From Silurus meridionalis (lineage: Eukaryota; Chordata; Actinopteri; Siluriformes; Siluridae), in the NCBI RefSeq assembly GCF_014805685.1, contig NC_060885.1, positions 26,383,132-26,447,131 on the forward strand: 64,000 nt of DNA. The letters run 5' to 3'. A program made the translations under genes and the position numbers. Of the stretch, positions 53,926-64,000 are shown in pieces. Each line of letters opens with the position of its first letter. Within the stretch, counting starts at the first letter, position 1. The notes under the pieces were generated by a model. The model had not been told where the DNA came from. It was given only the letters and a program-made list of their open reading frames with translations, and did not search any database.

Positions 53926-56900
53926 TAGTAATTTGATAGTAAATCTTCTTCTTCTTTCGGCTGCTCCCATTAGGGGTCGCCACAGCGGATCATCCGTCTC
54001 CATACCACCCTGTCCTCTACATCTGCCTCTTTCACACCAACTACCTGCATGTCTTCCCTCACCACATCCATGAACCTCCTCCTTGGCCTTCCTCTTTTCC
54101 TCCTACCTGGTGGCTCCATCTTCAGCATTCTTCTACCAATATAATTCATGTCCCTTCTCTGCACATGTCCAAACCATCTCAATCTCGCCTCCTCACCTTG
54201 TCACCAAAACATCCTACATGCTGTCCCTCTAATAAACTCATTTCTAATCTTGTCCATCCTCGTCACTCCCAACGAAAACCTTAACATCTTCAGTTCTGCT
54301 ACCTCCAGCTCCACCTCCTGCCTTTTACTCAATGCCACTGTCTCTAATCCATACAACATCGCAGGTCTCACCACAGTCCTATAAACTTTCCCTTTCATTC
54401 TTGCAGATACCCTACTATCACAAATCACTCCTGTCACTCTTCTCCACCCACTCCACCCTGCCTGCACTCTTTTCTTTACTTCTAACACACTCTCCATTAC
54501 TTTGCACTGTTGACCCCAGGTACCTGAACTCCTCCACCTTCTCCACCTCTTTTCCTGCAACCGCATCACCCACTGCCCTCCCTCTCATTCACACACATGT
54601 ACTCTGTCTTACTCCTACTGACTTTCATTCCCCTTCTCTCCAGCACATATCTCCACCTCTCCAGGCTCTTCTCAACCTGCTCTACTCTCACCACAAATCA
54701 CAATATCATCTGCAAACATCATAGTCCAGGAGACTTCTGTCTGACCTCGTCCGTCAACCTGTCCATCACCACTGCAAACAGGAAAGGGCTCAGGGCCGAT
54801 CCTTGATGCAGTCCAACCTTCACCCTGAACCAGTCTGTCGTACCCACTGCACACTTCACTGCCGTCACACTGTCCTCATACATGTCCTGCACCACCCTCA
54901 CATACTTCTCTGACACACCTGACTTCCTCATACAATACCACAACTCCTCTCTTGGCACTCTGTCGACGCTTTCTAAATCCACAAATACACAATGCAATTC
55001 CTTCTGTCCTTCTCTATACTTCTCCATCAACATCCTCAAAGCAAATAAGGCATCTGTGGTGCTCTTCCTCGGCATGAAACCATACTGTTGCTCACAGATG
55101 GTCACCTCTTCTCTCAGCCTGGCTTCCACTACTCTTTCCCATAACTTCATGGTGTGACTGATCAACTTAATTCCCCTGTAGTTACTGCAGGTCTGCACAT
55201 CTCCTTATGCTTAAAGATCGGTACCAGCACACTCCTTCTCCATTCCTCAGGCATCCTCTCCCCTTCCAGAATCCTGTTAAACAATCTGGTTAAAAACTCC
55301 ACTGCCATCTCTCCTAAACATCTCCACGCTTCTACCGGTATGTCATCTGGTCCAACCGACTTTCCATTCTTCATCCTCTTAATCGCTGCTCTCACTTCCT
55401 CCTTACTAATCCTATCTACATCCTGCTTCACCAACTCCACATCCTCCAACCTTCTCTCTCTGTGATTTTCCTCATTCATCAGCTGCTCAAAATACTCCCT
55501 CCACCTTCTCAACACACTCTCCTCACTAGTCAACACATTTCCTCTCCATCCTTTATTGCTCTAACTTGCAGTACATCCTTCCCAGCTCGGTCCCTCTGCC
55601 TGGCCAATCGGTATAAATCCTTTTCTCCTTCCTTAGTGTCCAACCTCTTATACAGCTCCTCATATGCCTTTTCCTTGGCTTTCGCCACATCCTTTTACCT
55701 GCTGCCGCATCTCCTTGTACTCCTGCCTACTTTTCTCATCACTCTGTCGATCCCACTTCTGTTTTGCCAACCTCTTTCCCCTAATGCTCTCCTGCACTTC
55801 CTCATTCCACCACCACGTCTCCTTGTCTTGCTTTCTATTTCCAGATGTCACACCAAGTACTTTTCTAGCTGCCTCCCTCATCACTCCTGCAGTAGTTGCC
55901 CAATCATCCGGCACCTCTTCACCACCACCAAGCCCCTGTCTGACCTCTTCCCTGAACCTCACACTACACTCTTCCTCCTTCAGTTTCCACCATCTTATTC
56001 TTCTTTCAATCCTTACTTTCCTCCTCTTCTTCTTCGCCTCCAAAACCATCCTACAGACCACCATCCGATGCTGTCTAGCTACACTGTCCCCGCCAACACC
56101 TTACAGTCTCCAATCTCCTTCAGGTTGCATCTCCTGCATAGCACATAGTCCACCTGTGTGCACCTTCCTCCACTCTTATCGTCACCCTATGATCCTCCTT
56201 CTTCTTAAAATACGTGTTCACCACTGCCATTTCCATCCTTTTAGCAAAATCTACCACCATCTGCCCTTCCACATTCCTCTCCTTAAAACCATACCTACCC
56301 ATCACCTCCTCATCACCTCTGTTCCCTTCACCTACATACCCATTAAAGTCTGCCCCAATCACCAATCGTTCTTTCCTAGGTACACCATCTACCACTTCAT
56401 CTAATTCACTCCAGAATCTTTCCTTTTCCTCCATCTCACAGCCAACTTGTGGAGCATAGGCACTGATGACATTTATCATCATCCTTCAACTTCCACCTTC
56501 ACGATCATCACCCTATCAGAAACTCTCTTCACCTCTACTACACTCTTACTGTACTCTTCCTTCAGAATCACCCCTACACCATTTCTCTTCCATCCACACC
56601 ATGATAAAACAGTTTGAATCCACCTCCAATGTTCCTGGCCTTACTCCCTTTCCACTTAGTCTCCTGAACACACAGCATATCTACCTTTCTCCTCTCCATC
56701 ATATCAGCTATCTCTCTCCCTTTACCCGTCATAGTACCAACATTTAAAGTACCAACCCGAACCTCTACTCTCCTACACTGCTCCTTTTCCTGCCGTCTCT
56801 GTAGACGTCTTCCTCCTCTCCTTCTCCTCCTTCGGCCAACAGTAGCCCAATTTCCACCGGTACCTTGTCGGCTAACGATACCTGTGGCGGTCGTTGTTAA

Positions 56901-57086
56901 CCCGGGCCTCGACCGATCCGGTATGAAATTCTCCTTCATGATCCGCATATTTGATTTGGCACATGTCTTACGCTGGATGCCCTTTCTAACGCAACCCTCC
57001 CCATTTACCCTGGCTTGGGACCGACACTAAGAGTGCACTGGCTTGTGCCCCCCCTAATGGCTGGGTTAGTAATTTGATAGTAAATC
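53926..57086 (-). mobile_element. Full-length RTE-clade LINE with perfect 20-bp target duplication
   Basis: The insertion 53946-57066 (3121 bp) is flanked by identical TAGTAATTTGATAGTAAATC (53926-53945, 57067-57086). Minus-strand orientation: the 5' end is at 57066 and the 3' end at 53946, with a GAAGAA-type microsatellite tail preceded by GTGGCGACCCCTAATGGGAG. The first about 100 nt downstream of the 5' end (57035-56941) also occur as the body of the SINEs at 24677 and 34256, and the 3' 40 nt form the SINE tails. Clade assignment (BovB/Expander-like RTE) follows from endonuclease and C-terminal wording. Confidence 0.9.
53970..56948 (-). pseudogene. RTE LINE endonuclease-RT polyprotein, several frameshifts
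   Basis: Begins MRIMKENFIPDRSRPGL at 56948. The APE-type endonuclease reads VRVGTLNVGTMTGKGREIAD and DMLCVQETKWKGSK, then ADFNGYVGEG and DRVPRKERL-like pieces to about 56120. The linker is 56064-55660. RT reads MKNGKSVGPDDIPVEAWRCL (about 55370), LISHTMKLWERVVEARLREE, KSTTDALFALRMLMEKYREG, FVDLESVDRVPREELWY (a residue short of the usual FVDLEKAYDRVP form) and MMFADDIVICGE (54700-54735). The tail reads MRWFGHVQRRDMNYIGRRML, then a basic KRGRPRRRF stretch. Frameshifts at about 56500, 56090, 55600, 55170 and 54580-54190 inactivate it. Confidence 0.85.
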
Positions 57087-57598
57087 AAAAACACTAAAAA
57101 TAATTTTAATTTAAGGGTAGCTTTAATTTACATGCTGTATATACAAATGTCCTATATTTAACTCTTTACTGTAAAGTAAACTGTATTTACCATTCAGTCC
57201 ATGAGTACAAAAACCAAAATGAAAAACACCACCACATCATTTTAAACATTTGTCAAATTTGATCATGACTACAATTAAAAAAAACTTAAATACAAATTTC
57301 AGCCACTGATTCTTAAAAAATTACAAAGTTATAAATTAATACATTTATATGCCACGTTAGACCAGTGACATGTCATTAACCAACCTGGCATACTTTAAAA
57401 ATGACAACATTGGAAAAAAAATTAAATTTTAGTTACTGGACTCATATGAGGACTAACAAACATACGAAATTCATCAACCTTTTGGCCTTACAAAACTTAA
57501 CTGGCCTGAAGCGGAGTACAATTTAAACCTAACATCAGATAACACTTATCCAAAATGCATTTTAACAATTATACAACACATGGATGATGGACAACAAT

Positions 57599-57916
57599 CT
57601 ATGTAATCAAGTAATTTTTAAGTGTCTGTACCTTGGTTGAAAGTTTAAGTGGATTCAGCTCCAGGAAAAGTTTTTGAAAGACATCCATAGTATATTTAAT
57701 GTTCTTGGGGTATCGCAGGTCCAAGGCATATGTCAATCCCATAAGATAGCAGCAGGCTCTGCTAAGATCACAGAGTTTGTTGAGGACAACACCCTCAATC
57801 ACAATGCCTACATCGGTGACTGACCCATCTTTCTGAAGCAGGTAGATCTTCAGCACTTCCTCTGCTAATTCATCTTGAACACAAATAGGTTGATCAGCAA
57901 CATCCTGAAGACACAA
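57599..57916 (-). pseudogene. SAMD3-like C-terminal exon in the nested CACTG element
   Basis: On the minus strand a TTTGTGTCTTCAG acceptor precedes an open exon. It reads [40 protein letters not shown] and [20 protein letters not shown], and ends in a stop at 57599. The layout (hydrophobic VxxLxxA..YxxGxxYxLxxxYP pattern followed by a predicted helix) parallels the last exon of the outer gene (FGSYYCFNIPYPVELQSTLE at 62830-62880). The homology is inferred by eye and should be tested by profile search. Confidence 0.5.
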
Positions 57917-58935
57917 ATATAAAGAATAACAGGTTAGAGCTAATATTCATGGCAATTACAAAGGAAAAAATGTATACACATAAACGTGACTGACTGATAA
58001 AACATTACAGTTTAAAAACATCTTGCTGAATTCTTCATAATTTCATAAGAATGACAGACAATTAATTGATTTAAAATGTGAGTGCTTTACAACTTTTGAA
58101 CTTTGCGCTTATACAGAGACACCAATAATGTAGACTTTTTACATGCAGTAATATTGTAGTTTGGACAATTAAGTTACGACATGATGTGAACTTACCCTGA
58201 GAGACAGCGTTCTTTTAACAGACCATGACGCTACAGCCCACCGGGATTTGTCCCATTAACGTTATCTGTTACATCAGTCTAGTTAACTTACAATTGCTGG
58301 ACTAACTTAGTCATTATTTTCTACATTTAACTTTCTCACACGTGACTTTATATGCCCATCACCCAAGTAAATAACAATGACGAAGCCAAAAAAAAAAAAA
58401 ACACTGAATGTTTTGTGTACCCAAAACACGGCCAATATGTAATTAAATTTAGACAACTGACTACTTACCAGTTTTTACGGAGTCTTACGGTGGTTTTAGT
58501 CATGTGACCAGCAAACTCAAACTGGTTTCCCATCGTTAAACGTTGTCCACGTGACCACAAAAGCCAGGAAACATGCTCAATTTATTTAGTCGATGCAAAA
58601 TACAAAAAAAATTGATTGGAAGTTAGTAATCGTTTTGGTCTTTAAGACTAAGAAATTTAATTGCATCATTCTTAAATATTTTCATTTAAATGTACCAAAA
58701 ACTTTAAATATATATAAAAAATATAATTTGTTGTTTAAATGCTTATTTTTCTTAATAAAATATACTTAATTAATTAAGTAAATATTATTTTAAAAAATCT
58801 CTGGGATTTTTACTCATTAATTTTGGTAATTCCAATTTAAATAATCTCTTAAATGATATTTAGAGATTTTATTGAGTTAATACAAGTATTTATTTTTGTG
58901 ATATTTACAAAGCCACTGAATTATTTTTTACAGTG

Positions 58936-59569
58936 CAGGTTGTATTTCAGTAATAGGGCTGAGATCCAGAATGAATGTTTCCTCTGCATTAGGAGGAACT
59001 GGCTCACTTTCCTCTACAATCGTAGGTTCACCATCCCCTACAACACCTTGAATCCTGTGCAGAGCTTTAGAGTTCTCACCTTCATGAATGTCCAGAACCA
59101 CATCTGTGTATTCACCTTTCTTAAAGGGTTTGTTGCCTGTTTGGGTGTATTTTGCTTCAGCAAGGTCCTTTGTTGCTCTGGCCCTCAGATTCTTCCATCT
59201 AAATTTCACTTGCTCCAAGGTCCTCTCTGGCCAGACCCCATTGCATTCACATTCTGGGTGATTTCAACCCAAATGTCTTTCTTCCTTTTGTTAGTCACCA
59301 TTCCACCCGCAACAGAGCTTCCTACTATTGAGGCATAATGGCACTTAACACCCTCCAGCAGTGCATGGGTTTCTGCAACAGTGAAATTAGGTCCTTTTGA
59401 GTCCATGGTTCCACCTCATCTGTTGCAGTGAATATAGTATTTAGAGGCCTTGGACATGATTGATTTAATTGAACACAAGCCACAGCCCATCAGCCAATTG
59501 CTGTGTGGGTATTTGACAGCCATCTTATATTCAGCCTTTCTTAGAGGACTTAGTGAGGCACTGACATGG
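58936..59569. other. Harbinger internal sequence between the divergent genes
   Basis: Holds the N-terminal half of ORF1 on the minus strand and, from 59407, the presumed bidirectional promoter of ORF1 and the transposase. No separate feature was recognised. Confidence 0.5.
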
Positions 59570-60507
59570 CAGGTATTCTCCATCACTACCACTGTTTTGA
59601 TGGAAGAGGATACCGTCAAAGGGTGTATGTTTAGCGTGCACAACCACTGGAGCAATACACCACTGAAGAACTGTATGCTCGCTTTCGCTTTGGGAATGCT
59701 AATATTAAGTACATTGCAGACCTTGTCAGGCCAAAACTTCAACCTGAAGGAATCAGTCTGCCTGTGGAGGAACAGGTCCTCATTGGTCTGCGCTTCTATG
59801 CATCTGGCACTTCCTACCAAGTAGTTGGTGACAATATAGGAGTGGACAAATCAACTGTGAGTGATGTAGTGAAAGCTGTGTAAATTGCATTGGCCAGCCT
59901 GGTCAACAGTTTGTTTCACTTCCAAAGGATGTCCAGATTGCCCAGGCCAAGCACAAGTTTTTTCTTTTGGGGAACATGCCCAATACTTTTGGGGTTATTG
60001 ACTGCACTCATGTGCATATCCAAGCACCTCATGGGAGGGATTGGGAGTACATCAACCAAAAGGGGCGATGCTGACCTTATCATCACAAACTGTGTTGTGA
60101 AGTTGCCTGGGTCTGTTCATGATGCACGTATCCTGAGAGAGAGTGCTTTATACAGAGCGTTGCAAACCAACCGACCGGATGGAATAATATTAGGAGACAG
60201 TGCCTATCCACTCCTACCATGGCTGATGACTTTTCTTGCAGCAACAACACCGGCGCAGGCACGCTTCAACACTGATCATTGCAAAACAAGATGTGCAATT
60301 GAACGTTTAAATGGAGTTCTGAAGAGACGCTTTGCATGCCTTAACTACTTGCGAGTGGAACCACAGGGAGCATGCAACATAATACTTGCGTGTATCGTTC
60401 TGCACAACATCGCTACCAGGCGCAATGTCCCTCTCTGTGATGATGTTTATGATGCACCTGAGCCTGTTGAAGAACCAGACCAACCTCTGGCATTCTGTCA
60501 GAATTAG
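59570..60507 (+). pseudogene. Harbinger DDE transposase (HARBI1-like), broken
   Basis: The reading begins near 59580 (YHCFDGRGYRQRVYV), with an in-frame stop near 59628, then ELYARFRFGNANIKYIADLV. An HTH region follows (LIGLRFYASGTSYQVVGDNI; VDKSTVSDVVKAV). After frameshifts at about 59880-59920 the catalytic part reads FGVIDCTHVHIQAPHG (first D). A frameshift near 60065 leads to ADLIITNCVVKLPGSVHDAR, GIILGDSAYPLLPWLMTF (second D), CAIERLNGVLKRRFACLNYL (E) and LACIVLHNIATRRNVPLCDD. All three DDE residues are visible, but stop and frameshifts inactivate the gene. Confidence 0.85.
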
Positions 60508-61087
60508 GGACTGACTGGACGTATAGTAAGGGATGCAGTTGTTAGACATTATTTTTGACAGGCTCATCTCTGATGATTGTTTCTTTGAAATTAATATACG
60601 GTGATGAATGACAGAAAAATGGAATATATTATTTTTGTTTGTTATTGAAATCTGTTTGGGGGATTATTTCATATTTCGTTATTTTTACTTTACTATACTG
60701 AATAGCTTAATTGGTAGCCTATGTTTACTATATCTACTTTATCACTGTTACAACCGTTACTCAAGTCAAGTGCAAAATATAAATTAAATTATATACACTA
60801 AATGATACAAATGTATCATTTAACTAATTTTACTCAATTTTCCTCCTGGAATCCACCTTGAAATCCTACCCCCTGTTGGGATCAGTATAATCCCGTTTTT
60901 TTTTTGGATCAAAGTTATCCAACTCTTACTGACAAGTTTTGAACAACACAAACTGAAGGTTTGATCCAGATTTAAACTAGGATTGGATTCTGTGATCTAA
61001 TCCGATTTCAGGTTCCTTCTTTCCCTTTTGAACAACCCATTTTCAAGATTTGATCCAATCCGATAACCAGAATCCAATCAACTTACC
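60508..61087. other. Harbinger 3' non-coding and subterminal region
   Basis: AT-rich sequence, then TGATCCAGATTT/GGATTGGATT-type subterminal repeats leading into the right terminal inverted repeat. Confidence 0.6.
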
Positions 61088-62525
61088 TTTGAACAACTGG
61101 CCCTGGGACTTCAACACTAAAATCTGTGCATTCATCTCAAGTGGTTGTCTTTCCCTCTGCACCCTCAATTTCTTCTTCACCAGCGTCATCTACCTCTACA
61201 TTATCTTCAGGAATCTGTACACCATTAATACCAAACTGCTTAGAGCGATTTGAAATACCATGGCAGAGGCTCCCTGAGGAGTTGATACAGAACTTGGAAA
61301 GACAGAAAAGACTTAGTGCAAGACAATGAAGAGAAATGGTAAGGATCGTGGTCTCTGGAATGAAGATTTGCAAGAATCCAACCATTACACAACATAACAG
61401 AGATAGCAAAAGGATGGTGGCCAGGTATCCAAAGTCTCTGCAAGATATGATTGATGGTGACGTTATTGGACCAGGATATCATTCTCTGGTGAAGCAACTT
61501 CAGGCAAGAGTTGAAAATGTCAAGTGACCTGACACACCAAAGGTTATAAAGCGCAAAGCAGCATCAGATGATGACGATACAGACAAAATACCTACCGAAC
61601 AAAAAGCAAGTGTTCGACACATATGGATGTATTAGCTGTAAAGCATTTGCCACTCTCAGAGACTGAGCAGAGTCAGCTTGACAAAAAAGAAGAAATGAAG
61701 ATGTTTAAGAAGAACTACAGTACAGATGTTGTGAACGAACTAGTCAAGTGCACCTATTATACCCAGCGTAAAGACATCAACAAAGGGGCAAACATCCAGA
61801 AACTATGCCAGGAATGGCCCTTTCTCTTCAATGAAGTTGGTATGCCAGCACATTTACAAGAGCTGACACTCTTCTCAAGCTTCAGACTGAAAGCGGTCAG
61901 TCCAGTGGTTGCTCCCAAGAAGTCATTGAGATGCTGCTTCTTTTACTGGCTCATTTTGATGAGAAGGAAGAGCTTCTGTTCCACTGTGTTAAAACGACAA
62001 GCCTTGCAGAGGATGTATAGATGGTGCCACCCACAGCCTTCATTATTGTTTGTGGTAAGTAAAAAGAGCAAAATTTAAGTTTTTTCTGATGTAACTGCAA
62101 TGTTATTGTACTTTTGGCTTGTTTAGTTTTGTTATATCATTTCCCACGATTTGTATAACATTTTATGTAGTCCAGAGGACTTCAATACATTGTCATTTAT
62201 TCATTCTCGCACACATTCGCTAGCTTATGTACACGAAACACTGGCTAACACAACCTCAGAAGTTCGGACAGTAAGATGATTCATCCTATGATGTATGTAA
62301 CTATTGAAGATGGATCCTGCCTTAATTGGTAATAAAAAGAGAACTAAATACATGGCTTGATTAATTATTGTGCCAAATATAGCATCCAAAAAGAAACTTT
62401 ACCAACTTATTTTATTATACATTGACAGATCAATATTTATCATTTTCAGTTTTAATTTAAAATTAGCACTATTATTTAATTTTCCCTTTTATTTCCAATC
62501 TTATTGTTTAATAATTACTTTCCTT

Positions 62526-62663
<138 letters not shown>

Positions 62664-62944
62664 GGACAATGAAGCCCCTGTTATTAAACGTTTGAATTTT
62701 AATTTTTTTTTTATTTCCAGGTACCTCCTGCTTCGCTGCTGAGACATTCATGTTGAGCATTGACAAGATGATTGTCAACGACCACATCACAACCTGGACC
62801 GCCGCCATCTGCCTGATATTTGGCAGTTATTACTGCTTTAACATACCCTACCCAGTGGAACTACAATCAACACTGGAGTTTCTCCAAACTGTAAAATTTC
62901 TGTTTTTATGGACACCTTTTTTGGATTTATCAAACGTATCATCT

Positions 62945-64000
62945 CAATTCAATTCAATTCAATTCAATTCATTTTTATTTGTATAGCGCTTTTAACAATG
63001 AACATTGTCTCAAAGCAGCTTTACACAGATAATGTGGTGATTAAACATAAATATGTTCTTTGTAAGTATGTTTGTCCCTGATGAGCAACTGTGGCAAGGA
63101 AAAACTCCCCGAGATGGCATAAGGAAGAAACCTTGAGAGGAACCAGACTCAAGAGGGAACCCATCCTCATCTGGGTTGCACCAAATGTCCATTTGAAGCA
63201 GATATACAATGTTGTGGGGTACAGTGATGATGATCAGAAGCAAACTGCACTCCCGAGTCAGTGCAGCAGACCGCCGACACCAACTACAGTCCAATCCGTC
63301 CTCAAAGCACCCGTTCTACTCCGAATTAAGAGACCGTCCCGAGCTGCACAGAAGTGTGAAGATCCAAGGAGGGAGAGGGGCAGGAACACTGGTCACTGGA
63401 GCCTCAGGAGCATGTTTAACTCGACCGAGAGAGAGAGAGAGAGAGGGTGACGGAAGAGAAGGATATGGATTATTAAGTGTAACTATTGGTGTACAGTTAA
63501 TGTCACTGTGCAGTTTGGACTCGGCAAGACTCGCTATGGCAGCATAACTAAAAGGGAGAACCAGAAGGTAACACAGACATGAGGGATCTCTGGGATAAGA
63601 GACGACCCACCACACCACCGTCAACAAACCTGAGTGAACGTGTGAATGTGAGGGACGACAGCATACAAATATACCAGTTCACCAAACACTCTATATCCAT
63701 GTTCCCTCCAGATCTGTGCCTTTACCTAAGAGAAATCTACTGATAAAAGGCTTGACTAAATAAATACGTTTTCAACCTCGACTTGAACACTGAGACTGTG
63801 TCTGAGTCCCGAACACTGATTGGAAGGCTGTTCCATAACTGTGGGGCTTTATAAGAGAAAGATCTGCCCCCTGCTGTAGTCTTCATTATTTGAGGAACCA
63901 ACAGATAGCCAGCACCTTTTGATCTAAGTAGGCGTGGAGGATCATACTGGTACAGAAGTTCACTCAGATACTGCGGTGCGAGACCATTGAGTGCTTTATC
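62945..64000 (-). repeat. Tail repeat, longest antisense copy, continues beyond the window
   Basis: Starts with (TTCAA)n at about 62945-62970, then TTGTATAGCGCTTTTAACAA, TGAACATTGTCTCAAAGCAG and AGTATGTTTGTCCCTGATGA. It continues through GAAACCTTGAGAGGAACCAG, GACTCGCTATGGCAGCATAA, GACTTGAACACTGAGACTGT and GGGCTTTATAAGAGAAAGAT to the edge. No sizeable protein-like frame. Most likely the 3' non-coding part of an ostariophysan non-LTR retrotransposon (inference). It truncates or interrupts the CACTG element. Confidence 0.75.

Larger units (their letters stand above)
53644..58935 (-). mobile_element. Second CACTG-ended element, nested in Harbinger ORF1
   Basis: Inverted termini CACTGTAAAAA (53644 on) and TTTTTACAGTG (to 58935) interrupt the Harbinger ORF1 exactly between its two coding parts. 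A CA dinucleotide lies outside each end, so any target duplication is only 2 bp. Apart from the RTE LINE (53946-57066) it is about 2.2 kb: AT-rich subterminal AGTAAAT-type repeats, a SAMD3-like exon (57599-57916) and a candidate first exon with a GTAAGT donor near 58470. No transposase was seen, so it is probably a deleted, gene-B-only derivative. Confidence 0.75.
53388..59406 (-). pseudogene. Harbinger ORF1, Myb/SANT-like protein, split by an insertion
   Basis: Starts at 59406 (MDSKGPNFTVAETHALLEGV). It has a Myb/SANT-like DNA-binding N-terminus (TNKRKKDIWVEITQNVNAMG), a frameshift near 59210, then EQVKFRWKNLRARATKDLAE and NAEETFILDLSPITEIQPA to about 58936. After the 5.3-kb insertion the C-terminus continues at about 53640 (VEPAVTGAQKRSLKRPLPNN) with a coiled-coil-like EEQIKLTKLQQTKAKLQIRL, ending at 53388. 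Harbinger ORF1 proteins help nuclear import and DNA binding of the transposase (family knowledge). This copy is inactive. Confidence 0.85.
52931..61103 (+). mobile_element. PIF/Harbinger transposon inserted in exon 2 of the SAM-domain gene
   Basis: Perfect 16-bp inverted ends GGGCCAGTTGTTCAAA (52931-52946) and TTTGAACAACTGGCCC (61088-61103). It carries the two divergent genes expected of Harbinger: a minus-strand Myb/SANT-like protein and a plus-strand DDE transposase. Both subterminal regions repeat GATCCGGAT/TGATCC-type sequence. Without the 5.3-kb element inside it, it would be about 2.9 kb, a normal Harbinger size. Flanking trinucleotides are CGG and TGG, so the expected 3-bp target duplication is imperfect. 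Confidence 0.9.

Noticed and set aside
54148..56747. Many plus-strand Ser/Pro/Leu-rich open frames
   Set aside because: They are antisense shadows of the RTE LINE coding region on the minus strand.

Overview
This window looks like nuclear DNA of a teleost fish, probably an ostariophysan such as a catfish. That is inferred from spliced vertebrate genes, many Tc1-like transposons and fish-type non-LTR, BEL/Pao, Harbinger and hAT elements, abundant (CA)n, (TA)n and (GA)n microsatellites, and a recurring non-LTR-like tail repeat ending in AATTG/TTGAA pentamers. There is no bacterial or phage gene organisation.

Only two host genes are well supported. mrpl2 (mitochondrial ribosomal protein uL2m) lies on the minus strand with six coding exons between 31270 and 28203. 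ttc9 (tetratricopeptide repeat protein 9, TTC9A-like) lies on the plus strand with three coding exons between 34886 and 41031. They are divergent, with about 3.6 kb between their start codons. That interval holds a CRE-like site, a strong 27-bp-stem hairpin, a Tc1 relic and a SINE.

The rest is mobile or simple-sequence DNA. 1-720: 30-bp minisatellite. 1-7.5 kb: Tc1 relics, one of them (3259-7435) split by an RTE LINE that is itself split by a Rex1-like LINE. 9.58-17.48 kb: a BEL/Pao LTR retrotransposon with 5-bp target duplications and nearly identical LTRs but frameshifted gag-pol. 17.86-19.92 kb: one Tc1 inside another. 20.8-24.0 kb: a 10-bp minisatellite alternating with tail-repeat copies, then an internally deleted Harbinger element. 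24.65-28.1 kb: a tRNA-derived SINE, a hAT MITE and simple repeats. 35.5-40.0 kb (ttc9 intron 1): two Tc1 elements, one split by a Rex1-like LINE. 42.6-47.0 kb: two head-to-head LINE relics.

The most striking region is 47.65-64 kb. A large element with a CACTG terminus carries a C2H2 zinc-finger/transposase pseudogene and, downstream, a SAM-like-domain gene of the type often annotated in fish as SAMD3-like. A hAT MITE has landed in the zinc-finger exon. A Harbinger element has landed in exon 2 of the SAM-domain gene. Inside the Harbinger ORF1 sits a second CACTG-ended element with its own SAMD3-like exon, and inside that sits a full-length RTE LINE flanked by perfect 20-bp target duplications. 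This gives four nested layers. The arrangement suggests that the SAMD3-like gene family travels as the second gene of CACTG-type DNA transposons.
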